In this document: piece by piece, positions 41,049 to 49,074 of the stretch | Position numbering within the stretch: position 1 is the first letter of the stretch | Layout: each line of letters opens with the position of its first letter | Assembly (NCBI GenBank): GCA_021819035.1 | Contig: JAKASL010000001.1 | Span: 496,001-560,000 of the forward strand | Origin: an archaeon | GTDB taxonomy: Archaea; Thermoproteota; Nitrososphaeria; Nitrososphaerales; Gagatemarchaeaceae | DNA length: 64,000 nt | Direction: 5' to 3' | The notes under the pieces: generated by a model | Seen by the model: the letters and a program-made list of their open reading frames with translations, nothing else | Database searches by the model: none | Told to the model about the DNA's origin: nothing | Translations under genes and position numbers: made by a program

Positions 41049-42061
41049 GCGAGAAGAAGGACGCAACGGAGGAGGTCCGCTTCTTCAATGTCTCCTTGAT
41101 CAACGCCACTCCGATGTCCATCCCGAAGTTCCCCCAGCCGCAGCGCCTGATAGGCGAACTCATCCACTCCATCGAGGCCGCCAGCCCCACGTTCGCCTGG
41201 GTCCAGTTCCTGTTCAGGAGGGTGAACCTCTCACCGACCCTCGTCGCCCTCAAGAACGCGATGCACGTCGCAGCGGAGCAGATCAAGACCCCGAAGCGGA
41301 GCTGGATAGACGAAAGCGAGTCCGACAGGCCGGAGCTCTACCGCGACTGGTACAGGCGCTCCGGGGAGAGGATCAAGAGGATCGACGCCATCGCCAACGT
41401 CCCCCATGTCCTGTTCGCGATTCAAGGGATGTGGGTCGGCGACCCAAGACAACTCTCGACCCTCCCGTTCAAGGACTGCTACGACGAGCTCGACCGCCTC
41501 GGGACCTTCGTCTACAGGAACCCCTGGATGCTCGTCGAACTGGTCGAAAGGAGGATGGTCGAAGACGTCTCCCCCTACATCATGAGCTACGCCGGCTCCC
41601 GCCTCGAACCCCCGTCGTTCCTGATCACGCCGGACGAAATCCCCCACTTCGTCCACCTGCCCGTCGTGAAGGAGCAAAGCGCGCTGAAGTCGGTCGCGTT
41701 CACCCAGTATTCGCCGGTGGTCTCGAAGGGCGGCGTCGAAGGGGCAGAAGAACCGGAGGGCCGGGGAGCTGCGAAGGTCCTGAGGCTGACCGAGGTCCCG
41801 CTGATCAAGGAGCCCCTCAAGGAGAAGGAAGCCGAAAGGCTGTCCCTCATGTCCTCGCCGACGGTGAGAAGCCTCGAAGTTGCCTTCACGCCGGGGAAGA
41901 CTGACTTCCTCATTTCGTCGCATTCGATGCCCGACCTGAACAGGTACCTGGCCGTCCTGAAGTCGGTGTACGGCGAGCTGAGCGTGGTCGGCGGCCAGTC
42001 GAAGCCGGCTTTCCTGGCCGACCTGCCCCGGATCGTCGGGGTGGATGCCCCCCGCCGTTAA
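41045..42061 (+). CDS. N-terminal domain of a VirD4/TraG-like coupling protein as a separate polypeptide (tentative)
   Basis: The product has 338 residues, with its ATG overlapping the previous stop. It has no Walker motif. The central segment PSFLITPDEIPHFVHLPVVK resembles the conserved ...TEELATLFHLP... stretch that precedes the ATPase core in VirD4/TraG-type coupling proteins and related conjugation ATPases. The upstream region (FAWVQFLFRRVNLSPTLVAL) fits the alpha/beta N-terminal domain. The ATPase core itself is encoded by the next gene, 31 bp downstream. I infer a split coupling protein; a structure-based comparison would test it. Confidence 0.5.
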   Translation: MSEKKDATEEVRFFNVSLINATPMSIPKFPQPQRLIGELIHSIEAASPTFAWVQFLFRRVNLSPTLVALKNAMHVAAEQIKTPKRSWIDESESDRPELYRDWYRRSGERIKRIDAIANVPHVLFAIQGMWVGDPRQLSTLPFKDCYDELDRLGTFVYRNPWMLVELVERRMVEDVSPYIMSYAGSRLEPPSFLITPDEIPHFVHLPVVKEQSALKSVAFTQYSPVVSKGGVEGAEEPEGRGAAKVLRLTEVPLIKEPLKEKEAERLSLMSSPTVRSLEVAFTPGKTDFLISSHSMPDLNRYLAVLKSVYGELSVVGGQSKPAFLADLPRIVGVDAPRR

Positions 42062-42092
42062 AGGCCGCCCTCATCACTTTCCCTGAGACGAC

Positions 42093-44564
42093 TTGGGCCA
42101 GACCCTCGACAGCGACGACATGAAGTTCCACATGCTCGTCACCGGCGGGACCGGGAGCGGCAAGACAAACGCGGTCCTGCACATGCTCAAGCTCCTCTTC
42201 AGCAAGAAGGAGGAAGGGAAGCCGCAGCCCGCCCTCTTCTTCTTCGACCCGGCCGGCGACGCGTCCATCGACCTCGTCCGCGCCATCCCGAAGTCTGAAT
42301 GGGGCCGGGTCAACCTGCTCGACCCCCAGTACGTGACCTTCGGGTTCAACCTCCTCTCCCTCCCCGAGGGGCTCACCCCCGAGGAGAAGCCCGAGTTCAC
42401 CCACACCCAGGTGGACGAGTTCTCGGTCCTCCTCTCCGACGTCTTCAACACGGACTCGGTCAACGCTCCCCGCCTCATGTGGGTCTTCAAGGGGGTCCAG
42501 TACTTCGACTACAGGTTCACCCCGGACCCGACCCTCTGGGAGGTCTACAACATCACCCTGGACTTCACCAAGCGGACCCCGAAGGAGGTAGAGGACCTCC
42601 TCAACCGGAAGGAGGTGCAGAAGGACATCATCCGGGGGACCATGGAAGCGATCTCGAAGCTCCCCCAGGACGCCTACATGCCCGTCCTCAACAGGATATC
42701 CAACTTCGTCCTCCCGCAGGACTCGATAACGTTCCGGACCTTCTGCAACCGCAAGTCCACCTTCGACCTGGAGAAGCTGATGGAGCCGGGGACCCTTACC
42801 ATCTTCAGGGTCCCTCCCAACCTCCCGAGCGAGTTCAGGAGGATCTTCGCCTCCGCCATCGTGATGAAGCTCTACTTCGCGAGCCTCAAGCGGGCCAGCA
42901 GACTGGAGAGGGCCGGCCAGGAGCCCACGGCCCGCACCCCCGTGATCTTCGCCGCCGACGAGTTCCGGGACATCGCCCAGCTCAGGATCCTCAGGACCAT
43001 CCTCTCCCAGTCGAGGAAGTACGGCCTCTACCTCTGGATGGTCTCCCAGACCCTCTCCGACATACCCGAGGACCTGCTCGCTTCCGTGGAGGCCAACGTG
43101 GGCCCGATCATAGCTTTCAGGTCCAGCTCCGACGACGCCAGGCGTCTCTCGAAGGTCCTCTACCCGGAGAGGGCCGAAGACGTGGCCGAGCTCATCCCGG
43201 GGCTGGAGGACTACTCGGCCGTGGTGAGGAAGAGGCCTGTCGGCGGGAGGCCCCGGGAGCCCCCCTTCAGGGTCTCCTTCCCGAAGCTCCCAGACCCGCT
43301 GAGCACCTACGCCGAGGCCTTCGACTTCATGAAGGTCGACATGGAGGCGAAGTACGGCGGCGCCACCGGGGACACCACTCTCATCTACAAGCCTGAGCTC
43401 GACCAGGCTGCGAAGGAGCGCGGGGACTGCTGGCTCGGGGAGCCGGCTCGCTGGGTCCCCCTGGCCTACCTCCACTGCCACGGCGAGATGGGCTTCAGGG
43501 CCCTGAGCAGGATATTCGAGGACAGGTACGGCTGGGACAAGAAGATACTGCAGTTCGGGCTGGACAAGCTGTTCGAAGGGGGGTACGTGGCGAAGAGGCC
43601 AGGCATAGCGCAGCTCTTCGTTGAAATCGACCCGGAGACCGGGCTCGCCGCGTACAAGGAGCCGGAGACAGACGACGAGAAGAGGAAGGCCAGGGACATG
43701 CTCTACTCGACGACCCCCGCCTCCGAGGAGGAGTTCTTCAAGCTCCGGGTCAGCGAAACGACGGACAGGCCGGGCGACCCCCTCCATCTCAGGGCGATAG
43801 AGGCCCTCCTCGAGGAGTACTGGGACAGGGGGTACTGGTGCGTCTGGGACAGGGGGGACGAGAACAGGCCCCTCCCCGACATACTGATCACAAAGCCCGT
43901 GACAGTGAGGGGCAAGGCGAGGGAGGGCAGGCCGACCGTCTACCTCGACCCGGACAAGTGGGACGAGAAGAAGGAGGCGGCCGAGGTGGAGGTCAACCCC
44001 AGGAAGAACCTGGCCCAGCTCAGGGCCAACTACGACAAGAACTACCCGAAGTACTCCAAGGTCAGGTTCGTCGTCGTCTCCGTGGACCTCGCCTCAGAGG
44101 TCAGGAGGATACTGGAGGACAAGGAAAAGGGAACCTTCGACGTCGTGTTCAAGGACTTGGGGCTGCAGAAGGACGAGCTCGAGAGGCTGATGGCTGAAGA
44201 GGAGAAAGCCAAGGAGGAGAGGCTCGCAGTGCAGGAGGCGGCCGGGAAGGGCGAAGGGGCTGACGCGACGCCGACCGCTGGCGACAAATCCAAGAAGGTG
44301 GAAGCACGGCCGGTCCCGGCTTCCCTCCAGGACAAGGAGTTCAGGCTCCTGGCCATCATCTGCGAGTCGGGGTGGAACGGCCGGAAGGCGCTTGCGTTAG
44401 GCCTCGGCATCAGCGGCAGGCAGGTGACAAGATATCTCGACAGCCTCGCTGACAAGAAGCTCGTCCAGAAGAAGGGGAAGGGCTATCAGCCCACAGACGC
44501 GGGCAGGAACCTGGTCGCGGAGGCAGGCCCCGCGTCTTCCGACCCGCAGGCCCGCCTCGACTGA
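42093..44564 (+). CDS. VirD4/HerA-type conjugation coupling ATPase
   Basis: The product has 823 residues from a TTG start. Walker A is at about residues 16-26 (VTGGTGSGKTNAVLHMLKLL), very near the N-terminus. Walker B is PVIFAADEFRDIAQ at about 283-296, with WMVSQTLSDIP at about 325 as the sensor-like region. This matches TraG/VirD4 and DUF87/HerA DNA-pumping ATPases. The C-terminal 330 residues are family-specific and end in a winged helix at about 750-800 (LALGLGISGRQVTRYLDSLA). Such proteins bring the DNA substrate to the secretion channel. The missing membrane and N-domain are supplied by the two upstream genes by inference. Confidence 0.8.
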   Translation: MGQTLDSDDMKFHMLVTGGTGSGKTNAVLHMLKLLFSKKEEGKPQPALFFFDPAGDASIDLVRAIPKSEWGRVNLLDPQYVTFGFNLLSLPEGLTPEEKPEFTHTQVDEFSVLLSDVFNTDSVNAPRLMWVFKGVQYFDYRFTPDPTLWEVYNITLDFTKRTPKEVEDLLNRKEVQKDIIRGTMEAISKLPQDAYMPVLNRISNFVLPQDSITFRTFCNRKSTFDLEKLMEPGTLTIFRVPPNLPSEFRRIFASAIVMKLYFASLKRASRLERAGQEPTARTPVIFAADEFRDIAQLRILRTILSQSRKYGLYLWMVSQTLSDIPEDLLASVEANVGPIIAFRSSSDDARRLSKVLYPERAEDVAELIPGLEDYSAVVRKRPVGGRPREPPFRVSFPKLPDPLSTYAEAFDFMKVDMEAKYGGATGDTTLIYKPELDQAAKERGDCWLGEPARWVPLAYLHCHGEMGFRALSRIFEDRYGWDKKILQFGLDKLFEGGYVAKRPGIAQLFVEIDPETGLAAYKEPETDDEKRKARDMLYSTTPASEEEFFKLRVSETTDRPGDPLHLRAIEALLEEYWDRGYWCVWDRGDENRPLPDILITKPVTVRGKAREGRPTVYLDPDKWDEKKEAAEVEVNPRKNLAQLRANYDKNYPKYSKVRFVVVSVDLASEVRRILEDKEKGTFDVVFKDLGLQKDELERLMAEEEKAKEERLAVQEAAGKGEGADATPTAGDKSKKVEARPVPASLQDKEFRLLAIICESGWNGRKALALGLGISGRQVTRYLDSLADKKLVQKKGKGYQPTDAGRNLVAEAGPASSDPQARLD

Positions 44565-44571
44565 CCCCCCG

Positions 44572-44743
44572 AAGGTGGACATCACCGGCTTCAGCGCAGG
44601 GGAAAGTGGACACGGAGGAGGCCCACGGCTGGACTTTCGAGCCTTGAATGTCCACATTCGCGGCTTCGTGGCCCTCCAAAACGTCCACTTTCGTTCCCGG
44701 CGTCCATTTTGACCGGACCGAGTGGTTCCGGCGTGTCCACTTT
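44572..44743. repeat. Array of degenerate AAAGTGGACA / TGTCCACTTT motifs
   Basis: Within 172 bp after the coupling ATPase gene, six motif copies are visible: aaggtggaca 44572, aaagtggaca 44603, tgtccacatt 44649, cgtccacttt 44682, cgtccatttt 44701 and tgtccacttt 44734. A partial copy, tggacttt, lies near 44630. The first two point one way and the last four the other. Several starts are 31-33 bp apart, about three helical turns. This suits binding by an element-encoded protein at an origin, oriT or promoter region. Confidence 0.6.
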
Positions 44744-45377
44744 GCGTCCCGGAGCGCGTCTTCGGCCTTCGTCCGCCCGGACGGCTTCGGCAAGACCCCG
44801 GGGGTTCCCTGGGCAATGGCCAAACGCGGCGGTAATCGAAGCAGAATGTGCATCGGACTTCCGCGCGTTAAATACTCCCAACAACTTCCAGGCTGCTAAA
44901 CTATTAGCAAACCCCCCAACGAAAAACAGAGGTTCGCCTCAGTACGGGGCGCACCGTAATAGCACCATCAGCGGTGCCTGTGAATGAATCAACCACACTC
45001 GTTTCCTCCCTCTTTTGTCGTGACAAGAACATCCAACAGGGGCCTGCCGTCGTTTAGCCGTCTCTCAGATCTGCCCGTGAAAGGGACGAAAATACTGCTC
45101 TCTCGCGCCGGCGAACGGTCGAGGGAAGAACGGAGGTGGAGATAGTCGCTCCGCCCTGCTCTCAGGTTCTTGGGATGTAATAGAAATCCCAGCACACATC
45201 TGAGATAGAACAGAAGGCCGTCCTGCTCGTGATTTTCGCCCCCAGCGGCGAGCATCGACCATCTGGCAGAGGCCCAGAAGGACACCACCGGCCGCTTCCC
45301 AACGCCGTTCCCGACGCGCCAGCGAGCTACGGCCAGCCCCGGCTCTCGGGGCCGACCCAGGGCAACCACAAAAGGAG
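44744..45377. other. Non-coding region with inverted repeats between coupling ATPase and TFB genes
   Basis: No convincing gene lies here. The region holds an AT-richer segment near 44868-44960. It contains the inverted repeat TGCTAA-acta-TTAGCA (44893-44908) and the longer GCACCG...CGGTGC pair around 44950-44976. The motif GTAATAGAAA at 45177-45186 is flanked by GGGAT and ATCCC arms. An ORF on the reverse strand (44989-45369) looks unconvincing. Together with the adjacent array it is the best candidate for an origin of transfer or replication. Confidence 0.45.
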
Positions 45378-46343
45378 ATGATGCACATGGAGAGCCTTCG
45401 ACAGATCGGAACGGACGGAACGCGCCTCACGGAGAGGTGCAGGGAATGCAGGGGCCACGTGGTCCAGGCGGGCGACGAATATGTCTGCTCGTCGTGCGGC
45501 GTCGTGGCCAGGAAGGTGGAGGAGGAAAAGTTCCACCTAGAAGTGCGCATCCGCGCCCCCAGCCAGCTCTCGAACGGGCTCGGCTCCTTCGTGGGGGACA
45601 AGTCCGACAAGGACTCCAGCGCCGACTTCAACGGGGCATGCACGGTCGGCTTCGCCAAGCGCATCTCGGACAACATGGGGGTCGACCAGGCTGCGTGGAA
45701 CTGCAAGGCCATGATCAGGAGGGCGGCCGACAGGCTCTCTCTCCCGGCCTTCGTCTGGGACAACGCGATGGCCCTCTCCGAGAAGATGCTGGCCGACAGC
45801 AGGGCCAATGGGGCGGGCAGACGACGGACATCGATCCCAGCCATATCCGCCTACGCCCTGCTCTCCGCATGCAGGGCCGCGGGGATGCACCAGGTCGGCT
45901 CGAAAGCCGTCCTCCAGGCCCATGCAGACATGGGGCACAGGGTGAGCAGGTCCGCCCTGCTCCAGATGGGACTGGAATCCAGGACGCCCCTCAGGCCCGC
46001 CGACCCCGCGGCACTTCTGAGGACCGTCGTGGCTGGCCTGGGGTCGAACGCCAGGGTCGCCAGGAGGCTGGCCAAGGGCTCCACCGAGCCAGGCCAATAC
46101 TTCCGGAGGCTCCTGCAGACCTCGCAGGCCGTCGTCAGCGCGGTCCGAAGCACGGAAGAGGGACGCAACCCCCGGACCATAGCGGCCGGCTGCGTCTACA
46201 TCGCCTCGAGGGAGGCGGGCTCCAGGGCCGTCACCCAGAGGGACGTGGCCGAGACCATGGCAATCGCGGAATACACCATCCGCGAGTTCGTGGCCAGCGT
46301 CATCGACAAGGTGTCCCGCCCGTTAAATGGGGGCGGGCCCTAG
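45378..46343 (+). CDS. tfb: TFB-type general transcription factor (TFIIB homologue)
   Basis: The product has 321 residues. The zinc ribbon is at about residues 21-40 (CREC...CSSC), followed by the B-reader-like linker. Two cyclin-like repeats lie at about 105-205 (DQAAWNCKAMIRRAADRLSL, SIPAISAYALLSACRAAGM) and about 215-310 (RNPRTIAAGCVYIASREAGS). TFB recruits RNA polymerase to TBP-bound promoters. It is a complete but divergent paralogue. With the small factor at 7242 it gives the element two TFB genes, which may redirect transcription to element promoters. It lies downstream of the repeat array. Confidence 0.9.
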   Translation: MMHMESLRQIGTDGTRLTERCRECRGHVVQAGDEYVCSSCGVVARKVEEEKFHLEVRIRAPSQLSNGLGSFVGDKSDKDSSADFNGACTVGFAKRISDNMGVDQAAWNCKAMIRRAADRLSLPAFVWDNAMALSEKMLADSRANGAGRRRTSIPAISAYALLSACRAAGMHQVGSKAVLQAHADMGHRVSRSALLQMGLESRTPLRPADPAALLRTVVAGLGSNARVARRLAKGSTEPGQYFRRLLQTSQAVVSAVRSTEEGRNPRTIAAGCVYIASREAGSRAVTQRDVAETMAIAEYTIREFVASVIDKVSRPLNGGGP

Positions 46344-46349
46344 GAGGGC

Positions 46350-46862
46350 ATGGGGACAGGGAAGCGGAGGAGAAGGAAGATGGAGACCCCGTATGCGCGG
46401 ATCACCGAGATCAGGGAGGCAGCGACCAGCGACGAGGCGAACGAGTGCCTCGGGAGCGGCTTCGTCCTCATCAAGGCGGTCGAGAAGCGCGAGACCGACG
46501 CCCTGGGGAGGCAGGCGAGCAGCATCGTCTACGTCCTCGGCAAGCTGAAGGGCAACGGGAACGGACACACAACCACGCCAGCGAAGACAGAACCATCCAA
46601 CGAGCCCGTCAACATCATGGACGACACACCCGACGTGGACCCCGCCGTCCTCGAACGACGACCATGGAAGCCCTACGCCAGCGGGGAAGGTGAGTGGACC
46701 TTCGTCGTGAACCAGGACGGCTCCCCCGTGGCAGAGCTGGAGCCAGCCAAGGAGTTCCTGGACAGGCTGAGGGGCGGCGAGGACATGGTCGTCGGCGGCT
46801 ACAAGTACCGCCTGAGGGACAAGTTCCTCAAACGGTATCCAGTCGACGGCCAGAGCGCATAG
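46350..46862 (+). CDS. Conserved plasmid-type hypothetical protein
   Basis: The product is 170 residues, or 160 from a second ATG at 46380. The N-terminal part (SDEANECLGSGFVLIKAVEK and ASSIVYVLGK) forms a small alpha/beta unit I have seen in archaeal plasmid and virus proteins, but I cannot name it. A Thr/Pro/Asp linker at about 75-95 leads to a second beta-rich unit. AGGAGGG precedes the ATG and GTTAAATGG lies 26 bp upstream. It sits between TFB and the ArdC-like gene and is probably an early-expressed element gene. Confidence 0.5.
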   Translation: MGTGKRRRRKMETPYARITEIREAATSDEANECLGSGFVLIKAVEKRETDALGRQASSIVYVLGKLKGNGNGHTTTPAKTEPSNEPVNIMDDTPDVDPAVLERRPWKPYASGEGEWTFVVNQDGSPVAELEPAKEFLDRLRGGEDMVVGGYKYRLRDKFLKRYPVDGQSA

Positions 46863-46878
46863 AGGAGAGCGCTTCCTC

Positions 46879-47745
46879 ATGCAAACAGCAGAGAACCCAG
46901 CGCAAGCTGTCGAGGAATCGCAGGCATCACAAGAGTCGCAGACACCCTGGAGGGAACGCGCGAACACCGAGCTGGAGAAGGTCGTCCGGCTCTTCTCCAC
47001 CACGCAGCTGCCAGACCTCTGCGCCAAGAGCCTCATCTCCGCCCCCGAGGTCCCATCGTCGAAGTGGTCGATGGGGAATCAGATCCTCATACTGCTCGCG
47101 GGCACCGGCGACGCTCGCGGGTACAGGCAGTGGCAGGCCGTGGGAAGGCACGTCCGGCGGGGCGAGAAGGCCTTCTACATCCTGGGCCCTGTCCTCGCCA
47201 GGAGACTGGTCGAAGGCACCAGCGGGGACCCCGAGGACGACGAAGAGGTCGACGTCCTCGTCGGCTTCAAAGGAATCCCTGTGTTCCGCCTCGAGGACAC
47301 AGAAGGCGCAGACCTTCCGACCTACAAGCCAAGAGACCCTCCTCCTCTCCTCGAAGTCGCGGAAAGGTTCGGGATGCGCGTCAACTACCTCCGCCTCTCG
47401 GCGGGCGTCTTCGGGATGACAGACTACGAGCATCAGGTCATCGCCCTCGCCACCCCTGACTGGACCGTCTTCTTCCACGAGCTGGCCCACGCCCTGCACA
47501 GGTCCTTCGAGCCGAAGACAAATCACGGCCAGGAGCCTGAAGCCGAAACCATCGCCCAGCTCGTAGCAGGGACCCTCGCCAGGCTCTACGGGAAGCCCGA
47601 CGACGGCTTTTCGTGGACATACATCGCCTCCCAGGCCCAGTCGAGCAGCCCGCAGCAGGTCGGCCGACTCTGCATGAGGGTGTTGGACCGGGCGAAGAAG
47701 GTCCTCGACCTGATCTACTCCCCGGAGCAGCCAGCCACCATCTAG
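46879..47745 (+). CDS. ardC: ArdC-like antirestriction protein (ssDNA-binding plus zincin metallopeptidase)
   Basis: The product has 288 residues. Residues about 25-160 match the ArdC N-terminal domain (DUF1738-like), with SMGNQILILLAG, ARGYRQWQAVGRHVRRGEKA and the later YLRLSAGVFG. The second half is a zincin: FFHELAHALHR at about 198-208 is the HExxH-type site (HELAH), and a downstream Glu lies in PEAETIAQLVAG at about 219-231. ArdC proteins from conjugative plasmids protect incoming single-stranded DNA from host restriction. Position after the transfer genes and repeat array fits a leading-region role. Confidence 0.85.
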   Translation: MQTAENPAQAVEESQASQESQTPWRERANTELEKVVRLFSTTQLPDLCAKSLISAPEVPSSKWSMGNQILILLAGTGDARGYRQWQAVGRHVRRGEKAFYILGPVLARRLVEGTSGDPEDDEEVDVLVGFKGIPVFRLEDTEGADLPTYKPRDPPPLLEVAERFGMRVNYLRLSAGVFGMTDYEHQVIALATPDWTVFFHELAHALHRSFEPKTNHGQEPEAETIAQLVAGTLARLYGKPDDGFSWTYIASQAQSSSPQQVGRLCMRVLDRAKKVLDLIYSPEQPATI

Positions 47746-47797
47746 TCCGCATTCGGCCCTGCCTGGTCCGTTATATCGCCCGCGGCCCCGTTCTTTC

Positions 47798-48373
47798 ATG
47801 GGGAACCTTCGCGGCCTCCGGACCAGGCTCTGCCCGAAGTGCCAGGAAACAACCCCCCACAGGACGCTCTACGTCAGGGCCAAGTCAGACGGCAAACGGA
47901 GGTGGTTCCAGCTCTTCTGGGCGTGCGCGAAGTGTGCCTCGCTGAACCACATCGTCCTCCCTGCCTACCGGCTGGAACGGGCCTCTTCCCAGCTCCCTTC
48001 AGCCCTTGCGGTCGCGGTCGTCAACGCCCTGGAAGAAGAGCCCCTCGACTTCGACGAGCTGATAACGAGCCTGAGGCGGAGGCACCCTGCAGACATCCGC
48101 CACATCTTCAACTCAGAGGTCGCGCTGGCGGTCGAATTCCTCAAGGGACAAGGAATAGTGACAGAGGAGAGCAGAGACTGCACCGAGAAGCAGCTTGCCG
48201 TCCTGCGAGGCCGGTCTGAAGAGTCGAACCACCTGGGCACCTGCCCGGTGGAGGCGAAGAGGGCCCTCATCTCCCTCTACGCACAGAGGCAGGAAGGAAC
48301 CGCCCGCGAGACGAGGCTCGTCCCTGTCGGAGTCCTATGCCTGCGTTGCCCATATCAGCGAATAAACTTGTAA
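47798..48373 (+). CDS. Zinc-ribbon plus winged-helix-like protein
   Basis: The product has 191 residues. Residues 12-35 and 43-46 (CPKCQ and CAKC) form a zinc ribbon. A winged-helix-like segment follows at about 75-125 (VVNALEEEPLDFDELITSLR, VALAVEFLKGQGIVTEE), and a CP...C-LRCP pair near the C-terminus suggests a second metal site. GTTATATCG at about 47770 is 26 bp before the ATG. It is a likely DNA-binding regulator of the leading-region genes. A pyrimidine-rich tail follows the stop. Confidence 0.6.
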   Translation: MGNLRGLRTRLCPKCQETTPHRTLYVRAKSDGKRRWFQLFWACAKCASLNHIVLPAYRLERASSQLPSALAVAVVNALEEEPLDFDELITSLRRRHPADIRHIFNSEVALAVEFLKGQGIVTEESRDCTEKQLAVLRGRSEESNHLGTCPVEAKRALISLYAQRQEGTARETRLVPVGVLCLRCPYQRINL

Positions 48374-48423
48374 CGGTTCGGCCAGCGGAACGGTAGAGAG
48401 TTGCGGCTTAGTTAGTAGCCTTC

Positions 48424-48437
48424 CCTCTTCTTTTTTT
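48424..48437 (+). terminator. T-rich archaeal-type terminator
   Basis: A run cttctttttttgtg follows the 47798 gene by about 50 bp, in a pyrimidine-rich stretch continuing to 48490. Archaeal termination commonly uses such T-runs without a hairpin. No strong stem was seen immediately upstream. Confidence 0.4.
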
Positions 48438-48531
48438 GTGCCTTCTTCGCATCCTCTATACCGCTTCTTAGCGAACCCTCTCCTCCTTTTGCGCCCCAAG
48501 ACCTTCCTGCCCGCGCTTCCCTCCAAGCTAC

Positions 48532-49074
48532 TTGGAGACCCCTAAGTCAGCTATAAGGTTATTAAGTGCCTCGGAGAGTAGGCCGCGTGTGGACGCGGTC
48601 AGCGGAATCAGGCTGGAGCTGCCTCGGAAGACAGGGATTGTGTCGATAGTGAAGACTCCCAAGGGATTCAGAGCGGAAGCCCCCGGCGAAACTCCTCTCG
48701 CGATAAACGAGAGCCAGGCACGGATTCTCAAGGATCTTGGGGATGCACCGGAGGGCCTGATAGCAGCCGAACTCTCGGAACGCCTGGGAATGACTCATTC
48801 AGGGGTGCTCTTCCTGCTGAAGCCCCTCCAGACTGCCGGCCTGGTGGAACGGGCGACCCTCAGGGGCGGCGGAGTGCTGTACTATACGAAGGCGAGGATT
48901 ACTCAGAAGCTGTCGGCCGAGCTCGCCGAAGTCAAGGCCGTCCTTGAGAAGCGGAGGGGGAAGAATCTAGAAGACTTCGAGCTGCGCGAGCTGTACGAGG
49001 AGACGAAGGACCTTGCTCCCAACGTCAGGAAGGCCCTGGTGAACTGGGTACTTGACGGAGGATGGAACAATTGA
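48532..49074 (+). CDS. Winged-helix regulator heading the RmuC/helicase operon
   Basis: The product has 180 residues from a TTG start. After a beta-like N-terminus, a MarR/ArsR-type winged helix lies at about 62-125 (INESQARILKDLGDAPEGLI, AAELSERLGMTHSGVLFLLK, ATLRGGGVLYYTKARITQKL). A helical C-terminus follows (LAEVKAVLEKRRGKNLEDFE). It overlaps the next gene by 13 bp. This tight coupling makes it a probable regulator or structural partner of the downstream membrane, RmuC and helicase proteins. Confidence 0.7.
   Translation: METPKSAIRLLSASESRPRVDAVSGIRLELPRKTGIVSIVKTPKGFRAEAPGETPLAINESQARILKDLGDAPEGLIAAELSERLGMTHSGVLFLLKPLQTAGLVERATLRGGGVLYYTKARITQKLSAELAEVKAVLEKRRGKNLEDFELRELYEETKDLAPNVRKALVNWVLDGGWNN

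Noticed and set aside
41910-43787. Long minus-strand open frame of 625 codons
   Set aside because: It is the antisense shadow of the VirD4-like ATPase; the product is a repetitive Val/Leu/Gly/Asp/Glu/Arg-rich sequence with no domain, a result of high GC and codon bias.
44989-45369. Minus-strand ORF of 126 codons in the repeat-array region
   Set aside because: No recognisable fold, motif or start signal, and it overlaps inverted repeats; more likely chance in a GC-rich non-coding region.
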